A DNA stretch of 23,659 nt from Polyrhizophydium stewartii (GCA_027604665.1 JADGIZ010000133.1:1-23659); one strand, 5' to 3'; positions 10,201-19,626 are shown, counted from the stretch's first letter. Program-made: numbers and translations. Notes: a model not told the origin generated them from the letters alone.

Positions 10201-10734
10201 CTAGACTTAGATTATTTATCCGATCTAATGTAACTATAATGAATTTGGAATCGGGCGGAGGTGTATGCAATTAATTACTCAAAGCTTTTCGAGGTATAGC
10301 GGCCTAGAGTACCAATCCAAGATCTACGCGAAGCTCGCCCCCGCGACCGCAAGGAGTCGCTCCATATCTGACAGTCTCAGAACTATAGGGACCATTCTTT
10401 GAATGCTTCAAAATCTTTTACACATATCATAAAGAGGCGATATCTGACCGCTCAAACTTATTTTGTTGAGCGGTTGTTGGCAAAACTTAGCCCGCCCTTC
10501 AGTTTTATTATGGATATCTTGGGGTATTTAGAAAGAAAGCCATTGCGACTCTATGCAAAAAATGATAATGTAATAAGCCAAAATAATCAAAGATTGCTTG
10601 TATCTAAGCCAATGTATTGTTTCTATTATAGATTTTGTATGATTTCTAAAGACTAGTAGGACTTCTTAAAGAAGGATTAAGAGTAGAAGTTGATGCTATA
10701 TTTGAGCTAAACTAACTAAATACGCATATAGTTT
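10201..10734. other. Spacer with a GC hairpin and an unsupported short frame
   Basis: Around 10329-10365 is a GC-rich patch (gcgaagctcgcccccgcgaccgcaaggagtcgctcc) of the GCGAC/GTCGC module type. An 85-codon frame at 10399-10656 follows. It has mildly coding-like, basic content but no recognisable domain, no paired start signal, and a length expected by chance in this much sequence. I do not call it a gene. Confidence 0.35.
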
Positions 10735-10845
10735 TGGAATTGGTCAAGCTAGTTGAGTAAGAAGGAGGATTAACTACATAGTGGTAAAAGATGAGAAATA
10801 GAAAAGCAATTAAAGCAAACTTAGTTAACCTATATCAAATGCACC
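10735..10845 (-). pseudogene. nad3: Possible NADH dehydrogenase subunit 3 relic
   Basis: On the minus strand QFNISF-FALLFLLFDLEI, the central helix region of ND3 (a membrane subunit of complex I), can be recognised as a disrupted FDIG followed, in a shifted frame, by FALIAFLFLIF and then YVVNPPSYSTS, where ND3 has Y-FAVSAY. The acidic pair DLE is lost. The conserved ECGF motif that should lie upstream was not found. The hydrophobic pattern and FAL-FL-F match are suggestive, but this is a tentative call. Confidence 0.3.
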
Positions 10846-11714
10846 TATATAGTTAGTTATCCTAGACCTGCAGGGGTTTTATGTAATTTTCGAGGTTTCG
10901 ATGAACCTCCATCCAAATAAGAGACCAACTCTATTGATTTATTATTTATATAAACCCATCCAATGGAGGGGGTCCCGCATTCGCGACAACTCTTTCTAGA
11001 GTCCTTATTTCTTTATCCAATCGCGTCAGCCGCTTCTAACTCATAAAGATCTACACTTAATTAAATAAGCCACTGTCTGGTGGCTTTCCTCTAAATTATC
11101 CATAACCTCATATAGAATAAACCGCCAACTCCAAAAGTAGGTTTGATAATTGCTGATAAGTCATAGCTTCATCACAACTTTCCAAATTGCAAAATAGAAG
11201 CGAGTTTCAAAATGAAACCAGGGGTGAAAGATCATCAGTAGGTAAGCCTCTATTCCTTATTTTCTACTCTATCGAGTGGGTCAACTTCCAGATCGAGGTA
11301 ATTGTCCTGCATATCTAACCATGAACCTATTTACATCAGTTTCATTTATCGTTTTATCTTTTATCCCCCTTTTGGAGGTTCACCCTATATTCCTCATCTA
11401 ATAAAATAATAAGCACAATAAGAAATTAGTCACACACGATTTATTGAAACAATTTTCAAATTGGACCGCGTACGCCGCTAAAACCTTCATATATAACTTA
11501 TAGACTTCATTGACCTATTTAGAAGTGTTAATTATAAATAACTAATTTAATTCACTAAACGCATTATCGTTTAACTAGTAAGACTAATCATAAATACTTA
11601 CCCTTAATTAACCCTCTTAAGGGGTTTCACTAACAAAAAAGTAACTTAGTAAATCGACTAAGTCGATTGCAAATTATTCATAATTAGATTGTCTATTCTA
11701 GCCTTAATTTTATT
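10846..11714. other. Spacer, no recognised gene
   Basis: A sequence of mixed composition with a small GC patch near 10970-10990 and the short word cgcgtcagccgctt at about 11022-11035, which recurs in other spacers. The part approaching 11715 is AT-rich and probably contains the unrecognisable C-terminal end of the cob relic on the minus strand. I see no other gene. Confidence 0.4.
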
Positions 11715-12514
11715 CTATTATACCTTATTAAACACTATAGATGCTGAACTATCATATTAAACAATACAGAATAACCAGAAAACTAATATTAAATTGTACT
11801 GGGTTATTAATAAAACTTAGACGAATAATTATTATATCTCTTTCATGTTGACTTATACTTGGCTAATAAGTATGTTTTAGCTTTATAATTTAGGGTAAAG
11901 TTACCATCAGCTGTGACAAAATCCGTAATCCTATGAGGATCCAATGACTAATTACTGTGTACGAAAAGAGGACATTTTATAGAATAGTTGTCACTAATCT
12001 ATATGGAAATAGATTCATTCAAGCTTTTGATAAGCTATACTTAAGTTTAGCTATATTAATAAAACCTTCCTAGTTAATGTTATAACCTTCATTAATTATA
12101 TCCATGGCCTTACATCACAAATTGTTATATTATGCTGGACTAAAAGTCTCGTTATATCTATCTATTCACTAGACTAGAAAGGTAGGGGAGTCCAACCTAA
12201 ATCTAATTATAATATATCATAAGTTATGGTAGATCCTTATAAACTAGTACAACTTATCTAGAATCTTTTCAGAAAAGATGAAGCAACATTAGCGTGAATG
12301 TATCAAATCATCCATCCATAGTTTACGTTCCGCATGATCGACACGAAGGCCAGGTCAACGTTAGGTGTGTAATGCATAGCAAGGATAACCCCTGTAGCAA
12401 TTTGGATACCTAGACAAACAGCTAGAAGTTATCCACCATGCGGAACTTAGCTGGTGAGGCAACAACGTAACTGTTAACGATACCTAGAGGTTAGTTAGAT
12501 TTTTATAGACGCAT
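11715..12514 (-). pseudogene. cob: Cytochrome b relic, partly very well preserved
   Basis: Cytochrome b is the haem-bearing core of complex III. A start ATG at 12514-12512 opens a frame reading MRL-KS-, then NSYVVASPA, broken by two TAA codons. After a frame change, 12428-12261 is free of TAA/TAG for 56 codons and contains [20 protein letters not shown] followed by [17 protein letters not shown] and YIHANVAS, a near-perfect fungal-type sequence including one haem-ligand His. Within it 'SVEH' is lost and an Arg is TGA. Beyond, in changing frames, come RGLYYGS, a degraded FLGYVLP, PW--DII--GGF, GSS--LG, Y-IK, NPVQ (11811-11790) and a final SI--NKV near 11720. The second haem-ligand region is damaged. 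About 800 bases represent at least 900 of the normal gene. TGA at this Arg position gives no evidence for a code. This is the most secure gene identification in the window. Confidence 0.85.
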
Positions 12515-13019
12515 AGTATAGATTTTTCATATCAGATATTACTGATACGTATAACTGAAGTACGAATAGCATTATAATTCTTGAACCAATTGCAACAATC
12601 TTTAAATTGTCTTTTTAGGGCTAGAGTAGAACGATGCTAGATGCTAAGTCAGGCTATCCAATTAAATCGATCTAAAAGATCGACTACCAAAAAAGAAACT
12701 TGATAAGTAAATGCCTTGCGCTCGAGCTTTCTCGCTTCTCCTTTATTCGTCAAATTTGTGAGATAAATCCTATCGTTGAACTCTAATTATTTATTCAGAC
12801 AGCTTATTTTAATGGTATCTCGGTAATCATTCATTATGTCTTCCCTTAGCTACATTATTTGATTATCTCTGAACAATTAGTTCTGGTGACATAGCCTTTA
12901 TTCATGAGCTCGTAGATCGGCTTGATCCTAGGGAGCAATCAGAGATCAATTTAGGCCTAATGATTGTTGAGGAACTGTGACTGATCAAGGGAGGTAAGCC
13001 TCTCCTCGGTTTCCGCCTT
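12515..13019. other. Spacer, no recognised gene
   Basis: Contains a small hairpin aaatcgatctaaaagatcgac near 12664-12684, similar to inverted GATCGA words elsewhere (2735, 21018), and the AT-rich upstream side of cob. No promoter or gene is recognised. Confidence 0.4.
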
Positions 13020-13125
13020 CGGTCCCCCGAATAGCCTCGCTGCACTACGCTTGCTCATTATTCGGGCGGTAACCTTGGAGAGGCGCGACGTAGCCTCCTT
13101 GAAGGAGGCGGTCGCTCCGTTAGGC
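13020..13125. repeat. GC-rich hairpin cluster with inverted copy of the 3177 element
   Basis: 13084-13115 is the exact reverse complement of 3177-3208 (32 bases), itself a nested hairpin (GCCTCCTT/AAGGAGGC inside CGCGAC/GTCGC-type ends). Just upstream cccgaata (about 13026) pairs with tattcggg (about 13060) around a GC-rich loop. The frame at 12957-13151 is a by-product of this stop-poor sequence. A further gcgactccgtcgc module follows at 13190-13202. Confidence 0.75.
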
Positions 13126-13339
13126 TTACTAATAAAGCTACGGGTCCTCAAGGGACCCTATACAGGATAAATATTTTGTGGGATTGGGAGCGACTCCGTC
13201 GCGGTCCAAATTGAGAGTAAAGCTTCGTAATAAGCTGCTCGCCCTCCGGCCGTAGATCGATTATTTAAGACTTGGGGTCTGAGAAAGTTGTAGGTACTTC
13301 AATTAAACGTGATCATAGTAAAGAGCTATGTTATCTAAC

Positions 13340-13408
13340 CAATTTCAATTGATGCAAATTACTGGTATACCGATCATGTACATGATCCTACTTTTTGGTC
13401 TAGCAGAT
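13340..13408 (+). pseudogene. Possible NADH dehydrogenase subunit 2 fragment
   Basis: The plus-strand frame contains LMQITGIP followed by IMYMILLFGLA, which resembles the ND2 segment F-FAGIPPLVGFF-K--L--A of complex I. Only the GIP core and the hydrophobic context agree. The second Pro and the Lys are missing, and flanking ND2 motifs were not found. It is listed because the other mitochondrial genes are represented, but it may be chance. Confidence 0.2.
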
Positions 13409-13949
13409 TAATAGTTTAGATGCAACACCCTATTACTTCACAGTCAGATTATCCATTCTCTTAATCCTAGCCTTAATCTAATTATCACACCTCTTACCCA
13501 ATTTACAGTTGGTTCAGATCGCGCAGCCGCTTAAGACTTTCTAATATTGCTCACCTACAAACAGTTGACGGTTGAGATGGTACACATAGTGATATCTTTT
13601 CTAACAACTTATACTAGTTCTAATCCTTTAGCTTTACCACTAACTGCACCCATAGTATTAGATAAATGCAGAGCTATCTTTTCAATTATTAATCCTCAAA
13701 ATTGCATTAAGGTTAGAATTAAGGAAATCTCGGAAAATTCAAAGGTAGGTTTGATATCTAAATCAAGCTTCGCTTGGCTAAAAGATTCAAGTTCGAATTC
13801 TGATTAATTCCACTTTATAAAAGCTTAACCCATCGCCATAAGTCAAATTCTGATTGCTAGCTAGTCACCTGAACAATAAAAGACTTCCAGATTCACACTC
13901 TAAATTATGGTTAACCATAAGCGCTAGATTCTTTGCCCAATCACATGAA
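13409..13949. other. Spacer with an unsupported frame
   Basis: The 86-codon frame at 13547-13807 has no recognisable domain and no counterpart motif on the other strand, and its length is ordinary for chance. The spacer word cagccgctt is at 13524-13532. No gene is called. Confidence 0.35.
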
Positions 13950-14055
13950 AACCTGGCTTTTAGTCGCGACCGCGACCGGGGCTTCTGAGGCGACGTCGCA
14001 CCTACGGTGCTTGAAGCACCGGACCCCTTAAGGGTCCATTAGGAGGCTAGTCGCA
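13950..14055. repeat. GC-rich hairpin cluster
   Basis: Contains several adjacent hairpins: gcgacgtcgc (about 13990-13999, fully self-complementary), GGTGC-TTGAA-GCACC (14006-14020) and GGACCC-CTTAA-GGGTCC (14021-14037), bordered by tagtcgcgac and ctagtcgcac. The cttctgaggcgacgtcgc string also appears, inverted, as gcgacgtcgcctcagaag at 15839-15856, so the two clusters share modules in a different order. Confidence 0.7.
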
Positions 14056-14130
14056 CTTACAAACTAATACAATGAAAAATTACACTATCTTCTTATGGAT
14101 TCCTTAGCAGCTGAATTGAAAATATGCAAC

Positions 14131-14610
14131 CTATGTTCAATGAAGAAACGAATAATAAAAACAGGTTATATAGCTAATCAAATGGAAACTACTTAACTTG
14201 TAAATAAATAATAAGATAAAAGTTGTAAAGCTAGATTGATCACATAGAGGATAACCATTAGCTAATAATCACCACAAATCATTAATTTGTTTTGCCTTCA
14301 AACCTTTATAATATCTGACAGAGGCTGCCATTAGTCAAATTGAAAAGTTAATTAAACCCCATTTGATGTCGATGTTATAACTAGTAAATCTACTAACTTC
14401 TTAAGAAGGAGGATGATTGATAATGAGAAGATGGAGTCGATCCGCGACTAGATCGATGAATGATCATTTAATGATGAAAATTGCCTTCTAATTAGAATAT
14501 AGATAAATAAGCAAGGGGAGACACTAGGAATAAACCTAAATGATAAAAGCCAACTCCGAGACGGGTTATGATTAGAATGTTTTAGATGAAGTAATGAATT
14601 ATGATAACCA
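14131..14610 (-). pseudogene. nad4: NADH dehydrogenase subunit 4 relic
   Basis: ND4 is a proton-pumping membrane subunit of complex I. On the minus strand the order is: degraded AHMN region (about 14605-14585), G--LL-LSHG-LVSS-L with frame changes (about 14565-14525), LFI-ILI-R (about 14515-14490), and then, after a GC-containing break, RYYKGL (about 14325), LAN--PL and F-EF-L (about 14270-14230), matching KYYRG, LANI-VPL-CNF-GEFL. From 14400 to 14131 the frame lacks TAA and TAG for 89 codons and reads through three TGA codons, as it would in a code where TGA is Trp. Opposite frame content at 14448-14807 is not needed to explain it. The LPEAHVEAP proton-channel motif, which should lie upstream, was not found. 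The order of four blocks is convincing; each alone is weak. Confidence 0.45.
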
Positions 14611-15837
14611 TCGATATCGCTCAGCCGCTTAGATCGATAGAGAAGCCATAGCAATTGAACGTAGTGATGATCTATATAACATAAGTTAGATTTATCGAGC
14701 TCATCGAGGTTTCGATCTTCTTCACCAACTTTGACGTGGCTGGCCACGGAGCGGCTTGAGCGAGTTTGTTCTTTTTCCACAGAATCGGCCCTAAAGAGGC
14801 TTCTCAAAGCTACGGATCCATAATAGAACTCAAATTGATGATATACCAGAACTAAGAATATGACGTATTAGCAAAAGTTCAAAGCAGCAAATGAATTAAA
14901 AGGCAACGGAAGGGTTTGATCACCTTATTCAGAATTAGATCGGGCTTTGGTTATCCTTTTAATCTTTAGTTTGTATCTTTTCTAGTTATATGTTAATAAA
15001 TAGTTTGGACTTTGGATCAATGGTTGAACTATAACAGAAACGCTATGACGGTAAGATGTGGCCCATTTATCAATATCCAATGGCCACGGTGGCACAGTGA
15101 ATTGAGAGTAATCAAGTAAACGATAGGCAAATCCTCTTGTATAATGACAAGGGACTAAAATGAAAGGCAGATTCTCATAGACACGCCTGCTCTAAACCAT
15201 CCGATCGATGGGTCCACTCCTTATAGTTGTTTCTTAGTAAATGGTACTAGACCCTTAATCTATAGTAAATATGGTCTAGATTGAGTTTCTCTTATTTAGC
15301 TATGCTTTCTATTTATCATAAAGTAATATAAAACTAGTTTAATCGTTTAAAAGATCGATCCTACACTTACATTAGATCTATCTCATCTAATATGGACTCT
15401 TATTTCTATTCAGTCTACTTCCATAATATAAATGGCAGTGATAAGGTTATCAATCTTGTAATTACCTGTTAGAAATCTTTAGGCCTAATAAACTCTACAC
15501 CTTCTATAGGGTTTACTGCTTTATTGAAGTTGATCATCCTATGACTCTGTCGATGTTGTAGGTAAATTATAGCTATTTACAGTTCAGTTAAATTGAGATT
15601 AGTAGTAATATTGCTAACATCATTAAAATTAGTCATTGAGTTCTTTAGTTAAATTCAATTGACCTAGTCCAACTATGATACATTATTACGGGAGCTTATC
15701 CTAGCTAATTGGAGAATCACCCAGTCATGTACCTAGGAGTACTAGCCTAAGCTTATAAAAGGATCTCACCTGGTTTGACCCTGTCCCCATTAGATGGTGT
15801 TTAGATAAGTCTCATTTCGGGTTAGATGGCAAATATC
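14611..15837. other. Spacer, possible upstream nad4 remnants
   Basis: A GC-containing insert with ggctggccacggagcggcttgagcg lies near 14738-14763. Around 15050 on the minus strand a short LTVIAF stretch could belong to the ND4 LSVIAI segment displaced by insertion, but nothing connects it to the nad4 relic. 15240-15800 is mixed to AT-rich, and I recognise no gene there. Confidence 0.3.
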
Positions 15838-15910
15838 GCGACGTCGCCTCAGAAGCTCTTCTGAGGCCCGGATCCTTCAGATCCGCGGCCACTCTAGAGA
15901 GTGGCGTCGC
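15838..15910. repeat. Cruciform-like GC element with three hairpins
   Basis: Outer arms GCGACG (15839-15844) and CGTCGC (15905-15910) enclose three perfect hairpins in a row: CCTCAGAAG/CTTCTGAGG (15847-15866), CGGATC-CTTCA-GATCCG (15869-15885) and GCCACTCT-AG-AGAGTGGC (15888-15905, sharing its last base with the outer arm). The middle hairpin is shared with the composite element at 6851-6869. Outer ends plus inserted hairpins repeat the architecture of 3175-3209. Confidence 0.75.
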
Positions 15911-16879
15911 TCCGGGATCTCTAGCCTCCTCCCTTTAGTGTCGATAATAAAATCGATAACCCTCACTTGTTCTGGGTGAGGAGGCTGCAATCAATAAAAA
16001 ATCTTATCTAGAAATCTCATCGGGGGCCGTCTACGACCAGGTGGCTGGATATCCCTTCTAGTCTAGGGTTCTATTCTTTATTGACCTCCCTAGTTACATT
16101 TATAGAAGCCTTAATTAGATGACTTATAGATAGTCAAGGTAGAATATTCTCTGGAGAATAGACCTAAATCATCAGAGAGGACCTAGCCGACCCATTTATG
16201 AAGTTAGATTAATTAGAACCAGGGGAAGAATCTCTACAATTAAGTAGTAATCATTCATTTTACCAACTACTATTTTGCTTCTGAAGGATGTACCTTATAT
16301 AAAATCTATTATTAGCCATACAGATGGATTTGAGCACTTACTGGTGTTGGCATAAGAATTAGGGTTGTATAATAGTAACAACTCTTATATTAGATCATAA
16401 ATTATTTGTGATCGTTGAAGAAGACCCTAAATATTTTAGCAATTAACAGGTTTTAAGATTAAACCGAATACTACTATAAAAACTAGCCGAGCATAAGAAA
16501 GATCGAGGCACATCCTTTAACACTTATACGAAACCTAACTGAGCATCACCTATACTACCCAGGGGCGACCCCCCGCCTACGACATCCCGGTAACACTGCG
16601 GGCCTAAAGCCAAAAACTACTTTTATTCTTTCCTATTTGACGTCATCCCATTTAGCTTTACCCCCCCATAGTGTAGTCTTATAGTAATTTAATGCGATAT
16701 TTCATGGAAAAATAGATCTAAGATCTACCAATAAAAAAAGTACGACTAGCTAATAACCATAGGCTCTAGAATCGGATCAGTATTTGGACTGGCTTCTCCC
16801 TCGCACCCACCTTTGGATGGGGCTCCTTCAGTATTATCTAATTTATTAAGAACATGAATAAGTCCTTAGTCTAATAATT
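15911..16879. other. Spacer, no recognised gene
   Basis: Includes the hairpin cctcactt...gggtgagg near 15961-15983, the second copy of the 22-base repeat at 16022-16043, a C-rich patch at 16564-16600 and a C7 run near 16661. The sequence in between (16060-16550) is mixed AT-rich DNA without a recognisable gene on either strand. Confidence 0.4.
16022..16043. repeat. 22-base dispersed repeat, copy 2
   Basis: gggggccgtctacgaccagg followed by tg. It differs by one base from 6600-6621 and has the same orientation. It lies in a spacer close to the cruciform-like cluster at 15838-15910. Confidence 0.7.
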
Positions 16880-19385
16880 GATACCCTTTTTTAACGTCTA
16901 TTTATGCAGCAGGATTAATTGAATATAAGCTACCATGCTATTAAGTATTCCATCTACTTTATATGATTAAAAAGCAACTATGATTAATCGCTAATTCTAT
17001 TTCAATATTAGGGAGGAGGAGTGTCTGATTAAAGATAACTGATTTTCTTATATGCCTTTTAGCCGTGGTTTATATATTGCGTACTAGGTTAAATATGCTA
17101 CTAATAAATCCTTACTAGATAGCAGGGTGAAGGCCAAATCATCTGTAGAATGGTTAAGATCAAAAAGTATGAACAGGCAAAACATAGATAAATCAGGTTT
17201 AATTATATATACAGCATAGATTCACCGAATTACAATAACTTTTATATAATATTTCTTGGCTTACCCTTGGAATTAAGAGAAATAATGATATATATTAGAT
17301 AGGTTTATTATAAATACTAAGATTCTTCAAGACTAATTTGAGGATAATATTTATTAGACAGCAGAATTCAAGTACTATATTAAAATTACCCCCCCCCCAG
17401 AGAAGAATGATATATTAGATAGAGAAATAAGGGGGTATATAAAAATACCGGATAAGAAGACAAAGTAGTAATCGTTATAATTTCTATAAATGGGTACAAC
17501 TTATCATTCTAAGCCTATATATTATCTGGTTCTCTCTTTCTTTATATAAACTCTCTAATTTGGGATCTCTAACCTACTTAGACTTTATTTTAGATATCCT
17601 GTGAGAAAGGGATATAACTAAATAGAACCTATTTTGTGCTATTGTAAGGTTTCCCTTGGATACAAATAAAAGGTGCGGTAATTTAATGGCTAAGATAATT
17701 AAACTATAAGATGATCATTGTAAAGATTCGTATAGTATAGACATGATCTATTTTCTAACCTAAGCCTTGTATACTTCATTTATTGAAACTTATATTCTCA
17801 ATTGTAACAGTTTTATAAATTTAATCAGATTTGGTACACCTACTAATTTAACCTTAACTTCTTATTTATAAATTGGATAGGGAGATATAGAAGTACCTAC
17901 TAAATTATATACCAAAGAAGTGATGATTAGACTAAATTCCATCTAGGTTTCTATAGTCTTTTATTCTGGATACATCAAATAGGAGTTTACAATATCTATT
18001 TCATTTCTTAATAATTCTTATGGAGGGGATCCTATATTTCTACCCAGTAATACAAATTATATCTAGAATCTAAACTAGGTATCTTCCATCAGGGTCTCTT
18101 TACAAATTATTTGGATATAATACATTAAGAATCTCTAGGTTGTATATAGCAATAAATTAGTAACTTTATTATAGGATCTTCTTTCTAATTTACATTTCTA
18201 TTAATCCAAATATCTATACATAAAGAGGTTCTAACTATTATTCTTTAATATCCTATACTTTTCTATTGATATAAGTCTATAAATAAGATTTTACACAATA
18301 TTTTATTAGATCCCTATACAAAGAGAGGAATTGAGATAATATACTTCTGTAGTAAACCTACCCATTCTAATTATAAATAATAAGGGGCTTCTCCATGTTA
18401 TATAATCCTAAGGATCTTCTTTCTACCCCAATAAATAGATCTTATCAATATTTTACCTATAGATGGGTAAAGAACATATCTAATAAGTCAGATCATCTTC
18501 TCTAAGATAAAGTATAGATAGACAAATAAGAACACATATCATATCTATTCAAAATTAGGTATTTATATAAATAAACTTAACCAGCTTCTCTTAGGGACAT
18601 ATAACTTTTTATATTCACAATAATGGGTTAATCTACAGACCCTTCTACCACAATATATAAGATACTTTGAAGTGGATGGTTTCTTAATTATAGCATAATC
18701 TCCTTAGGTTTATCTTTACCTAATATAGTATAGATTCCCATCTATTTGATCAGAATAAGCCTCTGTGAAAGATAATAAAATTGATTAATAAAACATAGGC
18801 CAACCAGTGTGTAGGTATGTCCTCCTCTATTAAAAAGAATATATTACTTTATACACCCCAATAAATATATCTGATAACTTCAAAAGAGACCATGGAGAAG
18901 GAGCTAGAATAGAAATTATGACTAGAAAATTGGTTAGCATGATGGTAGGGATTACACTTCTATAATTAAGAGATACATCGTTGAACTACACTTAAGGAAA
19001 TTAACTCTAATAACCTTATAATCTAATTTATAGGAAATGAAAGAACCGTAGATGTAACAGACCAGATCTCGTGTTTTTTACCTCTTCTCTTGCAATCTAA
19101 TAATTTACCTTAAATATTGGTTACCTACCCAGATTTGACAATCAATTAATTTTGGATTCTTATAATAAATATAAAACTATTGGAGAAAGGTTTAGATTAA
19201 ATAGTTGAGATATTCTCTTTAATTAGGTTCTATCGGATTAAGTATATCCTACATCAAATGTATAATTATCTGGAAATAAAGATTATACTGGTTAAAACTA
19301 TTGGGATATATCCTTAGGAACCTATTTTATTAGACTCAGGATTATTCCCATTTAAACGTAGAAATCCCCGAGAGTTGAAGTAGAG
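16880..19385 (+). rRNA. rnl: Large-subunit ribosomal RNA, degenerate (rnl relic)
   Basis: The large-subunit rRNA is the peptidyl-transferase RNA. Landmarks follow in order on the plus strand: the GTPase-centre region as aaaaggtgcggtaatttaatggctaag (about 17668-17694); gattaataaaacatagg for the TTTATTAAAAACACAG segment (18783-18799); gttagcatgatgg for ATGAATGG (about 18933-18945); the helix before the peptidyl loop (18964-18998); gaaatgaaagaaccgtagatgtaac for GACAGAAAGACCCTATGAAGCTTTACTG (19034-19058); gagaaaggtttagattaa; tatcggattaagtatatcct for GATGTCGGCTC--ATCCT (about 19231-19250); ctggttaaaactattgggatatatc then aggaacctat for GGGTTTAGAACGTCGTGAGACAG--GGT-CCTATCT (19288-19326); and agactcaggatta for the sarcin-ricin loop (19332-19344). 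Several near-invariant bases are changed, including the AGTACGAGAGGA loop, so it does not look functional. The 5' boundary is a guess; firm support starts near 17660. A run of ten C lies at 17389-17398. Confidence 0.6.
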
Positions 19386-19451
19386 GTGGCACCTATTTAG
19401 GGAGCGGCATTGAAAATGGCATGATTTAGAGAAAGTGTGAATATCGAAATC

Positions 19452-19483
19452 GATTTTGTAGCGGCATCCGCCGCGGGTGGTTT
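19452..19483. repeat. 32-base direct repeat, copy 1
   Basis: gattttgtagcggcatccgc continues to ccgcgggtggttt. An identical 32-base copy follows at 19595-19626 in the same orientation. The core folds as GCGGC-ATCC-GCCGC. A near copy of the core lies inverted at 7369-7387. It lies just after the end of the rnl relic. Confidence 0.8.
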
Positions 19484-19541
19484 TTTTGAAAGCTTATTTT
19501 ATTTTAATATAGAACTGCTTGAGAGGTGTTTGATCTGAATT

Positions 19542-19562
19542 AGATGGGGTTTTCCCCTAGAT
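19542..19562. repeat. 21-base dispersed inverted repeat, arm 1
   Basis: agatggggttttcccctagat is the exact reverse complement of 21079-21099. Within each copy GGGG and CCCC flank an A/T tetranucleotide, so each is also a small hairpin (GGGG-TTTT-CCCC). Confidence 0.7.
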
Positions 19563-19594
19563 GAATAAAATAGACCAAAATGAAGATGCATGTT

Positions 19595-19626
19595 GATTTT
19601 GTAGCGGCATCCGCCGCGGGTGGTTT
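19595..19626. repeat. 32-base direct repeat, copy 2
   Basis: Exact copy of 19452-19483, separated from it by 111 bases of unrelated sequence that includes the GGGGTTTTCCCC hairpin. Exact identity, in a region where genes have decayed heavily, suggests recent duplication. Confidence 0.8.

Noticed and set aside
10399..10656. 85-codon open frame on the plus strand
   Set aside because: No recognisable domain, no match to any mitochondrial family, and a length expected by chance among about 47,000 codons in six frames.
11715..12514. Single-nucleotide C-insertion editing as in Physarum to explain the frameshifts
   Set aside because: Both extra and missing bases of all four kinds, plus many substitutions, are needed, and a 168-base run needs no insertion at all. 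C insertion alone does not restore the frame.
11715..12514. Programmed frameshifting at AGG and CCC codons as in Perkinsus
   Set aside because: Frame changes do not coincide with such codons, and taggt is read in frame inside the intact cob block.
13547..13807. 86-codon open frame on the plus strand
   Set aside because: No family resemblance and ordinary length for chance; neighbouring frames carry no supporting signal.
14448..14807. 119-codon open frame on the minus strand, longest in the window
   Set aside because: Within chance expectation. Its 3' part overlaps the nad4 relic, which is better explained in shifting frames; its 5' part runs through a GC-rich insert.
17600..18960. Decayed mitochondrial plasmid polymerase suggested by partly open plus-strand frames
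   Set aside because: No polymerase motifs (DTDS, SLYP, polymerase palm) were found, and colinear large-rRNA landmarks explain the region better.
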